Shown here piece by piece: positions 42,395 to 50,660 of a DNA stretch of 64,000 nt. The notes under the pieces are model-generated. The model searched no databases and was not told the origin of the DNA. It saw only the letters and a list, made by a program, of their open reading frames with translations. This DNA is from Clostridia bacterium. Lineage in GTDB: Bacteria; Bacillota; Clostridia; Oscillospirales; CAG-272. The number at the start of each line of letters is the position of its first letter. Positions within the stretch are counted from its first letter, which is position 1. The DNA is taken from NCBI GenBank assembly GCA_017451735.1, contig JAFTNU010000030.1:38387-102386 (forward strand). Direction: 5' to 3'. The position numbers were made by a program, and so were the translations under genes.

Positions 42395-45037
42395 ATGACA
42401 GAAATCGGAATGTCACCGCGGCGGGGACTGACGGCAAAGGAGGTGGAGGCGGCACGGCGGGCGCACGGTAAAAATGTTTTCAGCCGTGCGGCCAAAAAGA
42501 GCTTTTGGCGGGTGTTTTTCTCCAATCTGGGAGATCCTGTGATCAAGGTCCTTTTGGTTGCACTTGCCATCCATTTATTGTTGCTGTTCCGCAATGCCGA
42601 TTGGTTTGAAACGGTGGGGATCGCCGTTTCGGTCCTGTTGGCGACGCTGATCTCCACGCTTTCCGAGTATGGGAGTGAGGCGGCCTTCTCTCGTCTTTGC
42701 GAAAGCTGCGGAGCGGCACTCTGTCGGGTACGGCGGGAGCGGATCGAGGAAATTCCCACCTCCGATGTGGTGGTGGGGGATATTTGCCTGATCGGTGCGG
42801 GAGAGAAGATCCCCGCTGACGGCATTCTGCTGTCGGGGCACCTCACCGTGGATCAATCCCCCTTGACAGGGGAGAGTAGGGAGGCGGAAAAGCGCTCCTT
42901 TGTGCGGGGGGAGAAGTGCGAACCGAGTGCTGCCGGCGCCCTGTTTGCGGGATGCACCGTGCTCTCGGGCGAAGGAGAGATGCGGATCACCGCCGTGGGC
43001 GACAGGACCTTTCTCGGAGGGATCTCGGGGGAATTACAGACCGAGACAAGAGAGAGCCCCCTGAAGCTGCGCCTGGCCAAGCTGGCGCATCAGATCAGCC
43101 TGGTGGGTTATGTAGCGGCCCTTATTTGCGCGCTTGCCTTTCTTTTTCATCAGCTGGTCATCGACGCCGGCTTTGACGGCGGGGTGATGCTCGCCCGTGT
43201 CAAGGATCTGCCCTATATGGCCGAGCAGCTGCTCCACGCCCTTACCCTGGGATTGACCGTGGTGGTGGTGGCGGTGCCCGAGGGACTGCCCATGATGATC
43301 GCCGTGGTCCTTTCCTCCAATATCCGCCGTATGGTGCGGGATCATGTGCTGGTGCGCAAGCCTGTGGGGATCGAGGCGGCGGGGAGCATGAATATCCTGT
43401 TCACCGATAAGACCGGGACACTGACTGCAGGAAAATTGGGCCTGTCGGCTATCCTGACGGCTACAGGGGAGTGCCGCGATACGGTGGTGCTCTCCCGCCG
43501 CGCCCCGGCGCTTTTTGAAAGACTGTGCCTTTCAGCCCATGCCAATTCGGGCGCCATGCGGGGCGAAAGTGAGGGGCGCCCCGCGGCCCTTGGAGGGAAT
43601 GTGACCGATCGGGCACTGCTCTCATCCTTTTTGGCCTTCGACGCGCCCGATTATACGGTTTGCGAGCGCTTGGCCTTTGACAGCGGGCGCAAGTTTGCCG
43701 CCGCAAGGCTGTTCGAAGGGTGTGTGTTTGTGACGGGAGCCCCCGATCGCCTGATCACGTATGTAAAGGGAGCTGTGGGCGAGAACGGCGAGCGGATCCC
43801 GTTGGCCCGCACGGCCTTTCTTTCTCGCATGAATGCCCGTATGGCGGCGGGGGAACGGGTGATCCTGCTTTGCCAATCCGATCGGATGCCTGCATCTGCT
43901 CCTTGCGGCGATCTTTTACTGCTTGCCGCCTTTTGCTTTACCGATCCGTTGCGGCCCGAGGCCAAGCACGCTGTGCGTACCTTGCAGGGGGCGGGGGTTC
44001 AGGTGGTGATGATGACCGGGGACGGCAAGGCGACCGCCACTCATATTGCCGCCGCCTGCGGGATCCTGGGGCGAAACGGAGTGGTGCTGTCGGGGGAGGA
44101 GCTCTCCCGGCTTTCCGATGAGGAAGTGAAGGAGCTGTTGCCGCGGCTGGCCGTGATCTCACGGGCACTGCCTGCCGACAAGAGCCGCCTGGTGCGCCTT
44201 TCGGAGGAGATGGGCCTGGTGGTTGGTATGACGGGTGACGGGATCAACGATGCCCCGGCCCTGAAGCTGGCCGATGTGGGCTTTGCCATGGGGAGCGGTA
44301 CCCAGGTGGCCAAGGAGGCAGGGGATGTGGTCATTCTGGATGATAATCTGGCCTCGGTCTGCCGTGCCGTCCTGTACGGTCGGACAATTTTCAAAAGCAT
44401 TCGCAAATTCATCGCCTTACAGCTGGTGATGAACTTTTGTGCCGTGGGCATCTCGATCATCGGGCCCTTTATCGGATTTGAGTCGCCGGTTACGGTGGTG
44501 CAGATGCTCTGGATCAATATCATCATGGATACTCTGGGCGGCTTGGCCTTTGCGGGGGAGGCGCCGTTGGATTATTACATGAAGGAGGCGCCGAAACAGC
44601 GGGAAGAACCGATCCTCACCCGCGCTCTGGTGGGAAGGATCGCTTTCCTTACGGTGTTTACCGTGTCTTTGTCGGTCTTTTTTCTCAAATCCCCTTGGGT
44701 ACGCTCCTTTTATCGGGAAAGTGAAGGGGATATCTGCCTGCTGACCGCCTTTTTCGCTCTGTTTATTTTTGCGGGCGTGTTCAATTGCTTCAATGCCCGC
44801 ACCGATCGGGTGCGGATGCTGGAGGGGCTGGGACGCAATAAGGCCTTTTTGACCATTATGGCAATGGTAGCGGTGATACAGATCCTGTTTGTGTATCTGG
44901 GAGGCGCGGTGCTGCGTACCGTTCCTCTGACTCTGCGGGAGCTGGCCGTGACCTTGGGCTTTGCCGCCCTGGTGATCCCCGTGGGCTTTTTGCACCTGGT
45001 CTGCCGCCGCCTGTGGGGCAAAAAGGGATTGTACTGA
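42395..45037 (+). CDS. PMCA-type calcium P-type ATPase
   Basis: An 880-residue P-type ATPase of the PMCA (IIB) branch. In order: SPLTGES in the actuator domain, VAVPEGLPMMIAVVLS in M4, FTDKTGTLTAGK (phosphorylation Asp), GMTGDGINDAPALKLADVGFAMG, then M5/M6 with QLVMNFCAVG and MLWINIIMDTLGGLAFA. The missing M5 Glu and the NxxMDT pattern are PMCA-like and distinguish it from the SERCA-like ATPase at 12-15 kb. It exports Ca2+ in exchange for protons. I prefer ATG 42395 to GTG 42389 for spacing to GGGAGG. No riboswitch was recognised upstream. Confidence 0.92.
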   Translation: MTEIGMSPRRGLTAKEVEAARRAHGKNVFSRAAKKSFWRVFFSNLGDPVIKVLLVALAIHLLLLFRNADWFETVGIAVSVLLATLISTLSEYGSEAAFSRLCESCGAALCRVRRERIEEIPTSDVVVGDICLIGAGEKIPADGILLSGHLTVDQSPLTGESREAEKRSFVRGEKCEPSAAGALFAGCTVLSGEGEMRITAVGDRTFLGGISGELQTETRESPLKLRLAKLAHQISLVGYVAALICALAFLFHQLVIDAGFDGGVMLARVKDLPYMAEQLLHALTLGLTVVVVAVPEGLPMMIAVVLSSNIRRMVRDHVLVRKPVGIEAAGSMNILFTDKTGTLTAGKLGLSAILTATGECRDTVVLSRRAPALFERLCLSAHANSGAMRGESEGRPAALGGNVTDRALLSSFLAFDAPDYTVCERLAFDSGRKFAAARLFEGCVFVTGAPDRLITYVKGAVGENGERIPLARTAFLSRMNARMAAGERVILLCQSDRMPASAPCGDLLLLAAFCFTDPLRPEAKHAVRTLQGAGVQVVMMTGDGKATATHIAAACGILGRNGVVLSGEELSRLSDEEVKELLPRLAVISRALPADKSRLVRLSEEMGLVVGMTGDGINDAPALKLADVGFAMGSGTQVAKEAGDVVILDDNLASVCRAVLYGRTIFKSIRKFIALQLVMNFCAVGISIIGPFIGFESPVTVVQMLWINIIMDTLGGLAFAGEAPLDYYMKEAPKQREEPILTRALVGRIAFLTVFTVSLSVFFLKSPWVRSFYRESEGDICLLTAFFALFIFAGVFNCFNARTDRVRMLEGLGRNKAFLTIMAMVAVIQILFVYLGGAVLRTVPLTLRELAVTLGFAALVIPVGFLHLVCRRLWGKKGLY

Positions 45038-45096
45038 AAAAAGCGCTTCGGGACGAGAGAGTCGGCTAAACTCGCTCTCCTTCCCGAAGCGCTTTT
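45037..45096. terminator. Bidirectional terminator after the PMCA-type ATPase
   Basis: AAAAAGCGCTTCGGGA and TCCCGAAGCGCTTTT enclose an inner hairpin GAGAG/CTCTC. Confidence 0.8.
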
Positions 45097-45137
45097 CCTG
45101 TCAGAAGGTAGGGATTTTTTATAAACGGTCGGTGATT

Positions 45138-46382
45138 TTACGTCAAATCGCAGCTGCCGACCTCGCCTGTGTTCACAAGCTTCTCGTCCTTGTCGCAATC
45201 CACATGCCTCATGGAAAGATAGCCGATCTTACCGTGATTGACAAGGAGCGGCATGGGCAGACCCGTGGTGTTGGTGGTGGTCACATCGTCTATGATTAAA
45301 CGGTTCACCGCGGCATTCTTGCCTATATGGATGGTGTCGCGGGGGAGGGTGCTCTCTCTGCGGTGCAGGCGGGAGACAGACAGGCTTTTCACCACCGTGT
45401 CACCCTGTATCCAGATCAGCGGATAGGAGCTTTCGGTGTGTTTGGGGTGCTGAAAATCACCCTTGCGGGCGGGCATGGCCTTGGCGGCATAGATATGGTC
45501 AAGGGAGATGCCGTCGTAATAGCCCGTGGTCTCGCCGGGGTAGAATTTGGAGAGGCCCACGCAGTATTGATAATAGGTGCCAAAGACATTGGAAATGTGG
45601 ATATTCTCCACCCGTTCCCACACTAAAAGCAGACGAACTGCACTGTGGCACTCCTTTGCGTAGATCCCGTTGATCTCCATATTGGTGATGTCACCTCGCG
45701 AGCCCTCGTGGGCGTTCAGGGCGACCAGATCGTCATAGCAGGTGCCCTTCAGGTTACGAAGCACGCCGTAATGGCAGTTACCGTCCAGATGCACACCGTC
45801 CATGTTCACGGGATAAGGATTGCCCTTGTTATAATCAAAGGTGATATCCTCTACGGTAAAATAGGAGACTGTTGCCATGGTGATGCCGTATCGGGTGGGA
45901 TTCTTGATGGTCAGATTGCTGAGCTTCAAATTTCTGACGTTATAAAACAGCATACCGTACCCGTAAAATTCGCGCACGGAGAAATCCTTCGAAAAGGTGT
46001 GATTGGGGATCTGGTTCATGTTGTTGCAGTTCCAGATGCCGCCGCAAACCTCAATGTCGCAACAGGGGTGATCCGGCGAAAAATCGTCTACGTATCCCCA
46101 CAAATGCGCAGTCAGCGGATCCCGATAAACGTCCTCGTCCAGGCGGCGGGCGTGGTCGTATACCACCTTGTTGCGAAGCATGACACAGTTGGCTTGGTCA
46201 GCCAGACGAACCTCGGCAAAGCGGGGGAGAACCAATCGAAAGCCCGAAGGGAGCTCCAGGGGTTTGGAGATCAGATAAAAGGCCTTGGGAGCGGGGAGAG
46301 TGACCTCGCAGGCCCCACTGTCGATCCTTTCCTGAATGGCAAGCGTGTCGTCGTGGATACCGTCACCGTATAATGTATGCAT
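45138..46382 (-). CDS. Right-handed beta-helix protein (GH28/pectate-lyase superfamily)
   Basis: A 414-residue parallel beta-helix protein. It starts MHTLYGDGIHDDTLAIQERI, the N-terminal signature of pectate-lyase-superfamily and GH28-like proteins (GDGxxDDTxAIQxAID). Repeated helix rungs follow (LKLSNLTIKNPTRYGI, VEDITFDYNKGN, IHISNVFGTYYQ). Asp residues in NMDGVHLDG and CYDDLVALNAH lie where GH28 catalytic acids occur. It probably cleaves uronic-acid-type or similar polysaccharide fragments inside the cell; the exact activity is unknown. It starts 13 bp after the MBL gene ends, so they are one operon. Confidence 0.8.
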   Translation of the reverse strand: MHTLYGDGIHDDTLAIQERIDSGACEVTLPAPKAFYLISKPLELPSGFRLVLPRFAEVRLADQANCVMLRNKVVYDHARRLDEDVYRDPLTAHLWGYVDDFSPDHPCCDIEVCGGIWNCNNMNQIPNHTFSKDFSVREFYGYGMLFYNVRNLKLSNLTIKNPTRYGITMATVSYFTVEDITFDYNKGNPYPVNMDGVHLDGNCHYGVLRNLKGTCYDDLVALNAHEGSRGDITNMEINGIYAKECHSAVRLLLVWERVENIHISNVFGTYYQYCVGLSKFYPGETTGYYDGISLDHIYAAKAMPARKGDFQHPKHTESSYPLIWIQGDTVVKSLSVSRLHRRESTLPRDTIHIGKNAAVNRLIIDDVTTTNTTGLPMPLLVNHGKIGYLSMRHVDCDKDEKLVNTGEVGSCDLT

Positions 46383-46395
46383 ATCATTTTCCTCC

Positions 46396-47256
46396 TTAGA
46401 GCTCGATTTCTACCGTACCCTCAAAGGATTTATAAACCGTATCGGCGTTTTCCTCCGCCCACAGATTCCAGCCGCGCTTTTGGTGATTTGCGTACTGCTC
46501 GGAGTGCATCGAGCGGTCGCCCGCCACGCAGGTGGGAACCAGCAGCGTTTTGGCATCCACCTCTTTATAAAAATCCAAATGGCCCGTGTCGCACAGAGCG
46601 TGATGGGGCATTTGCAGAATATCGCATTTCAGCTTTTTGCGATAGAGCCATACCACCACCTGCAGGTTGCGGGTGGTGGCGTCGCCCGTGAACATGATCT
46701 TTTTGTTTTTGGCCTGCACGGTGAAAACCAAGGAACAGGCGTTACAGTTGTAGGTGTTGTTGATGATGCGGCAGTCGTAGGTGTAGTAAAGGAAGTGAAA
46801 TTCCATACCGTCAACGGTCATTTTCTCGTCCAGGGCGGGGTGATGTCTCTCGGCGCCTGTCAGAGCAAGGATGCTTTCCATATCCTTGTTGGCGCCGATG
46901 TTGGTGTGCACACCCTTGGCGTCGGTGAACTCCTCGGGGTAATAGTAGACGAATTTTTTGATCTCCAGCCGCGAGAGCAGCTCGGGCGTTTTACAGATGG
47001 TCTGCAATGCGCCCAGGTGATCGCCGTGGGGATGGGTGATGATCCAGAGATCCACCACGGGCTTGCCGTCGGCGTTCTGCTCCAACAGAGAGAGAAAATC
47101 CTCGGCGTCATTGGGGCAGCCCCCGTCGATGACGACGAGGTGGCCGTGCTCGGTGACCAGAATATAGCCCATGCCTGCGGCGTGCCAGGGGGAGCCGTCC
47201 CCAAAGGGGCCGTCAAACAGAGATTCGCGGGTGCGGTATTGGATCAGCTTTTCCAT
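46396..47256 (-). CDS. MBL-fold (ComEC/Rec2-like) metallohydrolase
   Basis: A 286-residue metallo-beta-lactamase-fold protein with LVVIDGGCPND (metal strand), the HxHxDH motif in IITHPHGDHLGAL, the acidic ligand in KIMFTGDATTRN, and a late His in LQMPHHAL. This is the ComEC-like branch. The substrate is unknown; proximity to a beta-helix carbohydrate enzyme suggests a lactonase or phosphodiesterase role, which is only inference. The start 47256 follows AAGGAGGATCATC; a longer frame to 47400 crosses the promoter and is rejected. Confidence 0.85.
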   Translation of the reverse strand: MEKLIQYRTRESLFDGPFGDGSPWHAAGMGYILVTEHGHLVVIDGGCPNDAEDFLSLLEQNADGKPVVDLWIITHPHGDHLGALQTICKTPELLSRLEIKKFVYYYPEEFTDAKGVHTNIGANKDMESILALTGAERHHPALDEKMTVDGMEFHFLYYTYDCRIINNTYNCNACSLVFTVQAKNKKIMFTGDATTRNLQVVVWLYRKKLKCDILQMPHHALCDTGHLDFYKEVDAKTLLVPTCVAGDRSMHSEQYANHQKRGWNLWAEENADTVYKSFEGTVEIEL

Positions 47257-47284
47257 GATGATCCTCCTTATGTTCTTTTGATAA

Positions 47285-47313
47285 AATATATCATTCCCGC
47301 CGATAAAAGTCAA
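47285..47313 (-). promoter_or_regulatory. Sigma-A promoter for the MBL/beta-helix operon
   Basis: TTGACT, 17 bp and TATATT on the minus strand, 28 bp before the start codon. Confidence 0.65.
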
Positions 47314-47469
47314 TAGAAATTTGTTTTTTAAGGTAAAAGGCACGCCCGATTTTTTGAAAAATCCATGAAAAGATCCCTTCCGAGCCCGAAAAAAGGACAT
47401 GAGTCTGCTTTAATTGTCAAAATCGGTTCGCCGCCATCCGCCGTTGACGTTGGTTACCCGTTTTGATTC

Positions 47470-47499
47470 TTGACAATTTTGCTTACGGGATGCTATACT
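47470..47499 (+). promoter_or_regulatory. Sigma-A promoter for NfeD-SPFH
   Basis: TTGACA, 18 bp and TATACT lie 72 bp before the NfeD start. Confidence 0.65.
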
Positions 47500-47571
47500 A
47501 TAATCACAACGTTAACGTGATATGCCGGTGGCGGCCAATGCCGTTTTTTTGCCGGGAAAGGAGGTTTTATC

Positions 47572-47991
47572 ATGCTATACGTGTGGATAGCGGTGCTGGT
47601 GCTTGCGGTCATTACGGAGGCCGCGACCAGTGATTTTGTGGCCATTTGGTTTTTCCCTGCGGCACTGATCTCGCTGATCGTTTCTTTTTTCAATGCTCCG
47701 TGGTGGGTGCAGGTGCTGCTGTTTGTGGTGGTGGGCCTGATTTTGGTGATGGCCACCAGACCCCTGTGTCGCAAGCTGCTTAAGGTCAAGAAGGAGCCCA
47801 CCAATGCCGAGTCACTGATCGGTAAGGTCTGTATCGTCACCGAGGAGATTCGCAACATCGATGAGGTGGGCGAGGTCAAGGTGGGCGGTCTTTGCTGGTC
47901 GGCCCGTGCAGAGGACCCGGAGCGGGTGATCGCCGTGGGCGAGCACGTCACCATCATGGAGATCAAGGGCGTTAAGCTCATCGTCAAGTAA
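47572..47991 (+). CDS. NfeD-family membrane protein
   Basis: A 139-residue protein with two or three N-terminal membrane helices (LYVWIAVLVLAVITEAAT, then VAIWFFPAALISLIVSFF and VQVLLFVVVGLILVMA) and a C-terminal OB-fold domain (SLIGKVCIVTEEI to GEVKVGGLCWSARA and GEHVTIMEIKGVKLIVK). That is the short NfeD form, which always partners an SPFH protein. The start follows AAAGGAGG. It lies 26 bp before the SPFH gene. Confidence 0.9.
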   Translation: MLYVWIAVLVLAVITEAATSDFVAIWFFPAALISLIVSFFNAPWWVQVLLFVVVGLILVMATRPLCRKLLKVKKEPTNAESLIGKVCIVTEEIRNIDEVGEVKVGGLCWSARAEDPERVIAVGEHVTIMEIKGVKLIVK

Positions 47992-48017
47992 TTTTATGAT
48001 AAAAAGGAGAATTTAAA

Positions 48018-48950
48018 ATGGTAGGTGCAGTTATTGCTGTTATTGCGGTCCTTGCGGTGCTGGTCATCGTTTTGATCGCCAACATTCACATCGTCCCCCA
48101 AGCGCATGCCTACGTGGTGGAGCGTCTGGGCTCATACCACGCCACCTGGAGCAACGGTCTCCATGTGAAGATCCCCTTCATCGACAAGATCAGTAAAAAG
48201 ATCAACCTGATGGAGCAGGTTGTGGATTTTCCGCCCCAATCGGTCATTACCAAGGATAACGTCCGCATGCAGATCGACACCGTGGTCTATTATCAGATCA
48301 CCGACTGCAAGCTCTATGCCTACGGTGTGACCAATCCCATTTTCGCCATTGAAAACCTGACCGCCACCACCCTTCGTAACATGATCGGCGAGCTGGATCT
48401 GGATGGGACGCTGACCTCCCGTGATACCATCAATACCAAAATGCGTTCGATCCTGGATAACGCCACCGATGCCTGGGGCATCAAGGTCAACCGCGTGGAG
48501 CTGAAGAACATCATCCCGCCCCGTGAGATCCAGGACGCCATGGAAAAGCAGATGAAGGCAGAGCGTGAGCGCCGTGAGGCGATCCTGCGCGCCGAGGGCG
48601 AGAAGAACTCCGCCATTCTGGTGGCGGAAGGCCGCAAGCAGTCTGCCATCCTGGATGCCGAGGCCGAAAAGCAGGCCGCCATCCTGCGTGCCGAGGCACA
48701 GCGAGAGGCACGCATCCGTGAGGCCGAGGGCGAGGCAGAGGCAATCCTGAAGGTGCAGCAGGCCACCGCAGAAGGCTTGAAAATGCTCAACGAGGTGCCC
48801 CCTGTCAAGGAGGTGCTGGCCCTCAAGAGCTTTGAAGCCCTTGCCAAGGTTGCCGACGGCCAGGCGACCAAGATCATCATCCCCTCCGAGCTCCAGAATC
48901 TTGCGGGGACGATGGCGGCGCTCACTGAGACCGTCAAAGAGCAAAAATAA
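48018..48950 (+). CDS. SPFH/band-7 (stomatin/paraslipin-type) membrane protein
   Basis: A 310-residue slipin/QmcA-type protein: an N-terminal membrane helix (IAVIAVLAVLVIVLIANIHI), the SPFH domain with PQAHAYVVERLGSY, LMEQVVDFPPQSVITKDN and VRMQIDTVVYYQI, and a long Ala/Glu/Arg coiled helix (residues about 165-250). The end (GTMAALTETVKEQK) is typical. Its partner NfeD precedes it. These pairs organise membrane domains and quality control. The gene ends directly in dispersed repeat A. Confidence 0.92.
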   Translation: MVGAVIAVIAVLAVLVIVLIANIHIVPQAHAYVVERLGSYHATWSNGLHVKIPFIDKISKKINLMEQVVDFPPQSVITKDNVRMQIDTVVYYQITDCKLYAYGVTNPIFAIENLTATTLRNMIGELDLDGTLTSRDTINTKMRSILDNATDAWGIKVNRVELKNIIPPREIQDAMEKQMKAERERREAILRAEGEKNSAILVAEGRKQSAILDAEAEKQAAILRAEAQREARIREAEGEAEAILKVQQATAEGLKMLNEVPPVKEVLALKSFEALAKVADGQATKIIIPSELQNLAGTMAALTETVKEQK

Positions 48951-49145
48951 GCGGCGTGATCCGTCGTTGCTCCTCGCAGGCGAACTCGACGAACCCAAGT
49001 TCGCCATCGTCCGCCTGCTCCGGTGCGCCTGGGCTCACTTGCTTCTTTTCGCTCTTGCAGAGCCTGCGCTTGGCGGCGTGATCTATCGTTGCTCCTCGCA
49101 GGCGAACTCGACGAACCCAAGTTCGCCATCGTCCGCCCACTTTGA
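48951..49145 (+). repeat. Structured dispersed repeat A, two copies in tandem
   Basis: Directly after the SPFH stop (AAATAAGCGGCG) comes a copy of the repeat found after tcdA (24089). A second partial copy begins at about 49073 with GCGGCGTGATC and repeats CGTTGCTCCTCGCAGGCGAA and the following hairpin exactly. The arms GCAGGCG and CGCCTGC enclose GGCGAACT and AGTTCGCC. At two of the three sites the repeat starts at a stop codon. Confidence 0.72.
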
Positions 49146-49479
49146 TACGTCCGGCCGAGCCACATAGCTTGACGCTCGGCCGGCTCTACAGAGCCTGTAT
49201 CAGATGGCACAACGGTTAACTTTGCAGAATGTATGAGAGATGCCCCAAACGGTTGAGATATAGAAGTTTTTTGTAAAGTTTTTGGTAGGTGTAGGTGAAT
49301 TCCTTTTTCGCGGATGCGAAAAAGGAAGAGGCAGGGATGCCTTCCATAAAGCAGGTTTTACCTACCGCAAAATAAAAGAAGTACGGACAGTTTTGTTCGT
49401 ACTCCTTTTCACACGCCTTACCCCGCAAGGTATAGAGTGTTACACTTTTTAGATGTACTGTCGGGCGGTAAATAGCCTT
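49146..49479. other. Gene-free stretch with two hairpins
   Basis: No supported gene. CCTTTTTCGCGGATGCGAAAAAGG (hairpin around 49302, arms CCTTTTTCGC/GCGAAAAAGG) and AGTACG/CGTACT followed by CCTTTT (around 49380-49408) are the only structures seen. A 70-codon minus-strand frame here lacks a ribosome site and a family match. Confidence 0.45.
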
Positions 49480-49595
49480 CTCCTGTGGGAGAAGGGGGAC
49501 CGCGATAGCGGTGGATGAGGAGTAACTTTGCGTTTAGAACACCTCATCCGTCAGCCTACGGCTGCCACCTTCCCCCACTGGGGAAGGCTTTCTCT
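49480..49595. repeat. Dispersed repeat B pair, inverted
   Basis: GCCTTCTCCTGTGGGAGAAG with GGTGGATGAGG (49481-49520) faces CCTCATCCGTCAGCC with CTTCCCCCACTGGGGAAGGC (49542-49588). These are the two orientations of the element also seen at 22.9, 23.2, 24.25 and 24.4 kb. Confidence 0.68.
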
Positions 49596-49691
49596 GCGCA
49601 CCCGCAAGTCTGTCATTTTTTCTGACAAGCACTGTTTTTGTAGACACAAAAATTTCTATTCGTTTAGCAAATTTGCTTTATCGCAGATACC

Positions 49692-49729
49692 GGAAGAGGC
49701 CCCCTTTTTTCAAAAAGGGGGCCTCTTCC
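49692..49729. terminator. Perfect palindromic terminator after the AraC gene
   Basis: GGAAGAGGCCCCCTTTTTT and its complement, just downstream of the minus-strand AraC gene. Confidence 0.8.
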
Positions 49730-49734
49730 TTATA

Positions 49735-50529
49735 TTATTCTCTGATCTCCGAGGGCAGGACCCCTCGCAGGCGATAAAAGACCTTGGAAAAGTAGGAATG
49801 ACTGATAAAGCCGCAGGCCTCTGCCACCTCTGCCACCGATCGTCCGCCCTCTCGCAACAGCCGTTCGGCATGTTCTACACGGACGGTGTTGATGTAAGAG
49901 ATCACCGTCTGCCCGGTGGCCTCCTTGAATTTGCGGATGAAATGGTATTTGCTTACCTTCACCTCGGAGGCCAGGCGGTCCAGATCCAAGGGCTCGGCGT
50001 AGTGAGAACGAATGTAACCGATGGCGGCGCGGATCGGGGAGTTGGAATCCTTTTCCGCGATGTTGGCGGGATGGCTGAACCCACGCATGAGAGCGACCAT
50101 CAGCGAGAGAGCCGACGCCCGCACCTCCGCTGTGCGAAAGGGATCCTCCGATTCGAAGGCCGCCGCAACTTTGTTGTATTGATCGGTTAGCTCGGCTGAG
50201 CGGATGCGGCGAGTAAAGGAAGCGGTATTCGGATAAAGTCCGTTCTTTTGACAAAAGGTCTCGTCTACAATAAGGCAATCGTAAAAGACGATGTCCTCGC
50301 TTTCCACACGGTGCAGCAGATTCGAGTCGATGACACAGATATCTCCTGCCGTTACATCGGTGCGGCAATCCTCGCAGACCACAGCTCCCTCACCCTTGGT
50401 AAACAGCAGGATCTCTACATTCTCATGCCAGTTGGCCCGCCGTGAGCGGCAAGCCAGATCGTGATGAAAGATCACGGGCACATCGGTCAGAGTGTGGACC
50501 TCATATACATTGCTTTGCTTTTTGTTCAT
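49735..50529 (-). CDS. AraC-family transcriptional regulator
   Basis: A 264-residue AraC protein with an N-terminal cupin sensor (HENVEILLFTKGEGAVVC, then AGDICVIDSNLLHRV) and C-terminal helix-turn-helix pair (LDLDRLASEVKVSKYHFIRK, then CGFISHSYFSKVFYRLRG). It is divergent from the isomerase-dehydrogenase pair at 50661-52611 and probably regulates it. The start is uncertain: ATG 50529 has no strong ribosome site, and a TTG three codons earlier is an alternative. Confidence 0.88.
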   Translation of the reverse strand: MNKKQSNVYEVHTLTDVPVIFHHDLACRSRRANWHENVEILLFTKGEGAVVCEDCRTDVTAGDICVIDSNLLHRVESEDIVFYDCLIVDETFCQKNGLYPNTASFTRRIRSAELTDQYNKVAAAFESEDPFRTAEVRASALSLMVALMRGFSHPANIAEKDSNSPIRAAIGYIRSHYAEPLDLDRLASEVKVSKYHFIRKFKEATGQTVISYINTVRVEHAERLLREGGRSVAEVAEACGFISHSYFSKVFYRLRGVLPSEIRE

Positions 50530-50575
50530 TTTCGTCAAACAGCAATATCGTTTTATAAAATCGCAAGATTTTGTA

Positions 50576-50604
50576 TTGACTGTTCCTTGCGTCTATTATA
50601 AAAT
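50576..50604 (+). promoter_or_regulatory. Sigma-A promoter for the isomerase-dehydrogenase pair
   Basis: TTGACT, 17 bp and TAAAAT, 57 bp before the isomerase start. Confidence 0.7.
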
Positions 50605-50660
50605 GAACTTGCAGAAAAATCAAGCAAAAATTACAAAAAAGAACATAGAGGAGGTCGATT

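Noticed and set aside
49216-49428. 70-codon minus-strand frame in the repeat region
   Set aside because: It has no ribosome site, contains intergenic hairpin sequence and matches no family.
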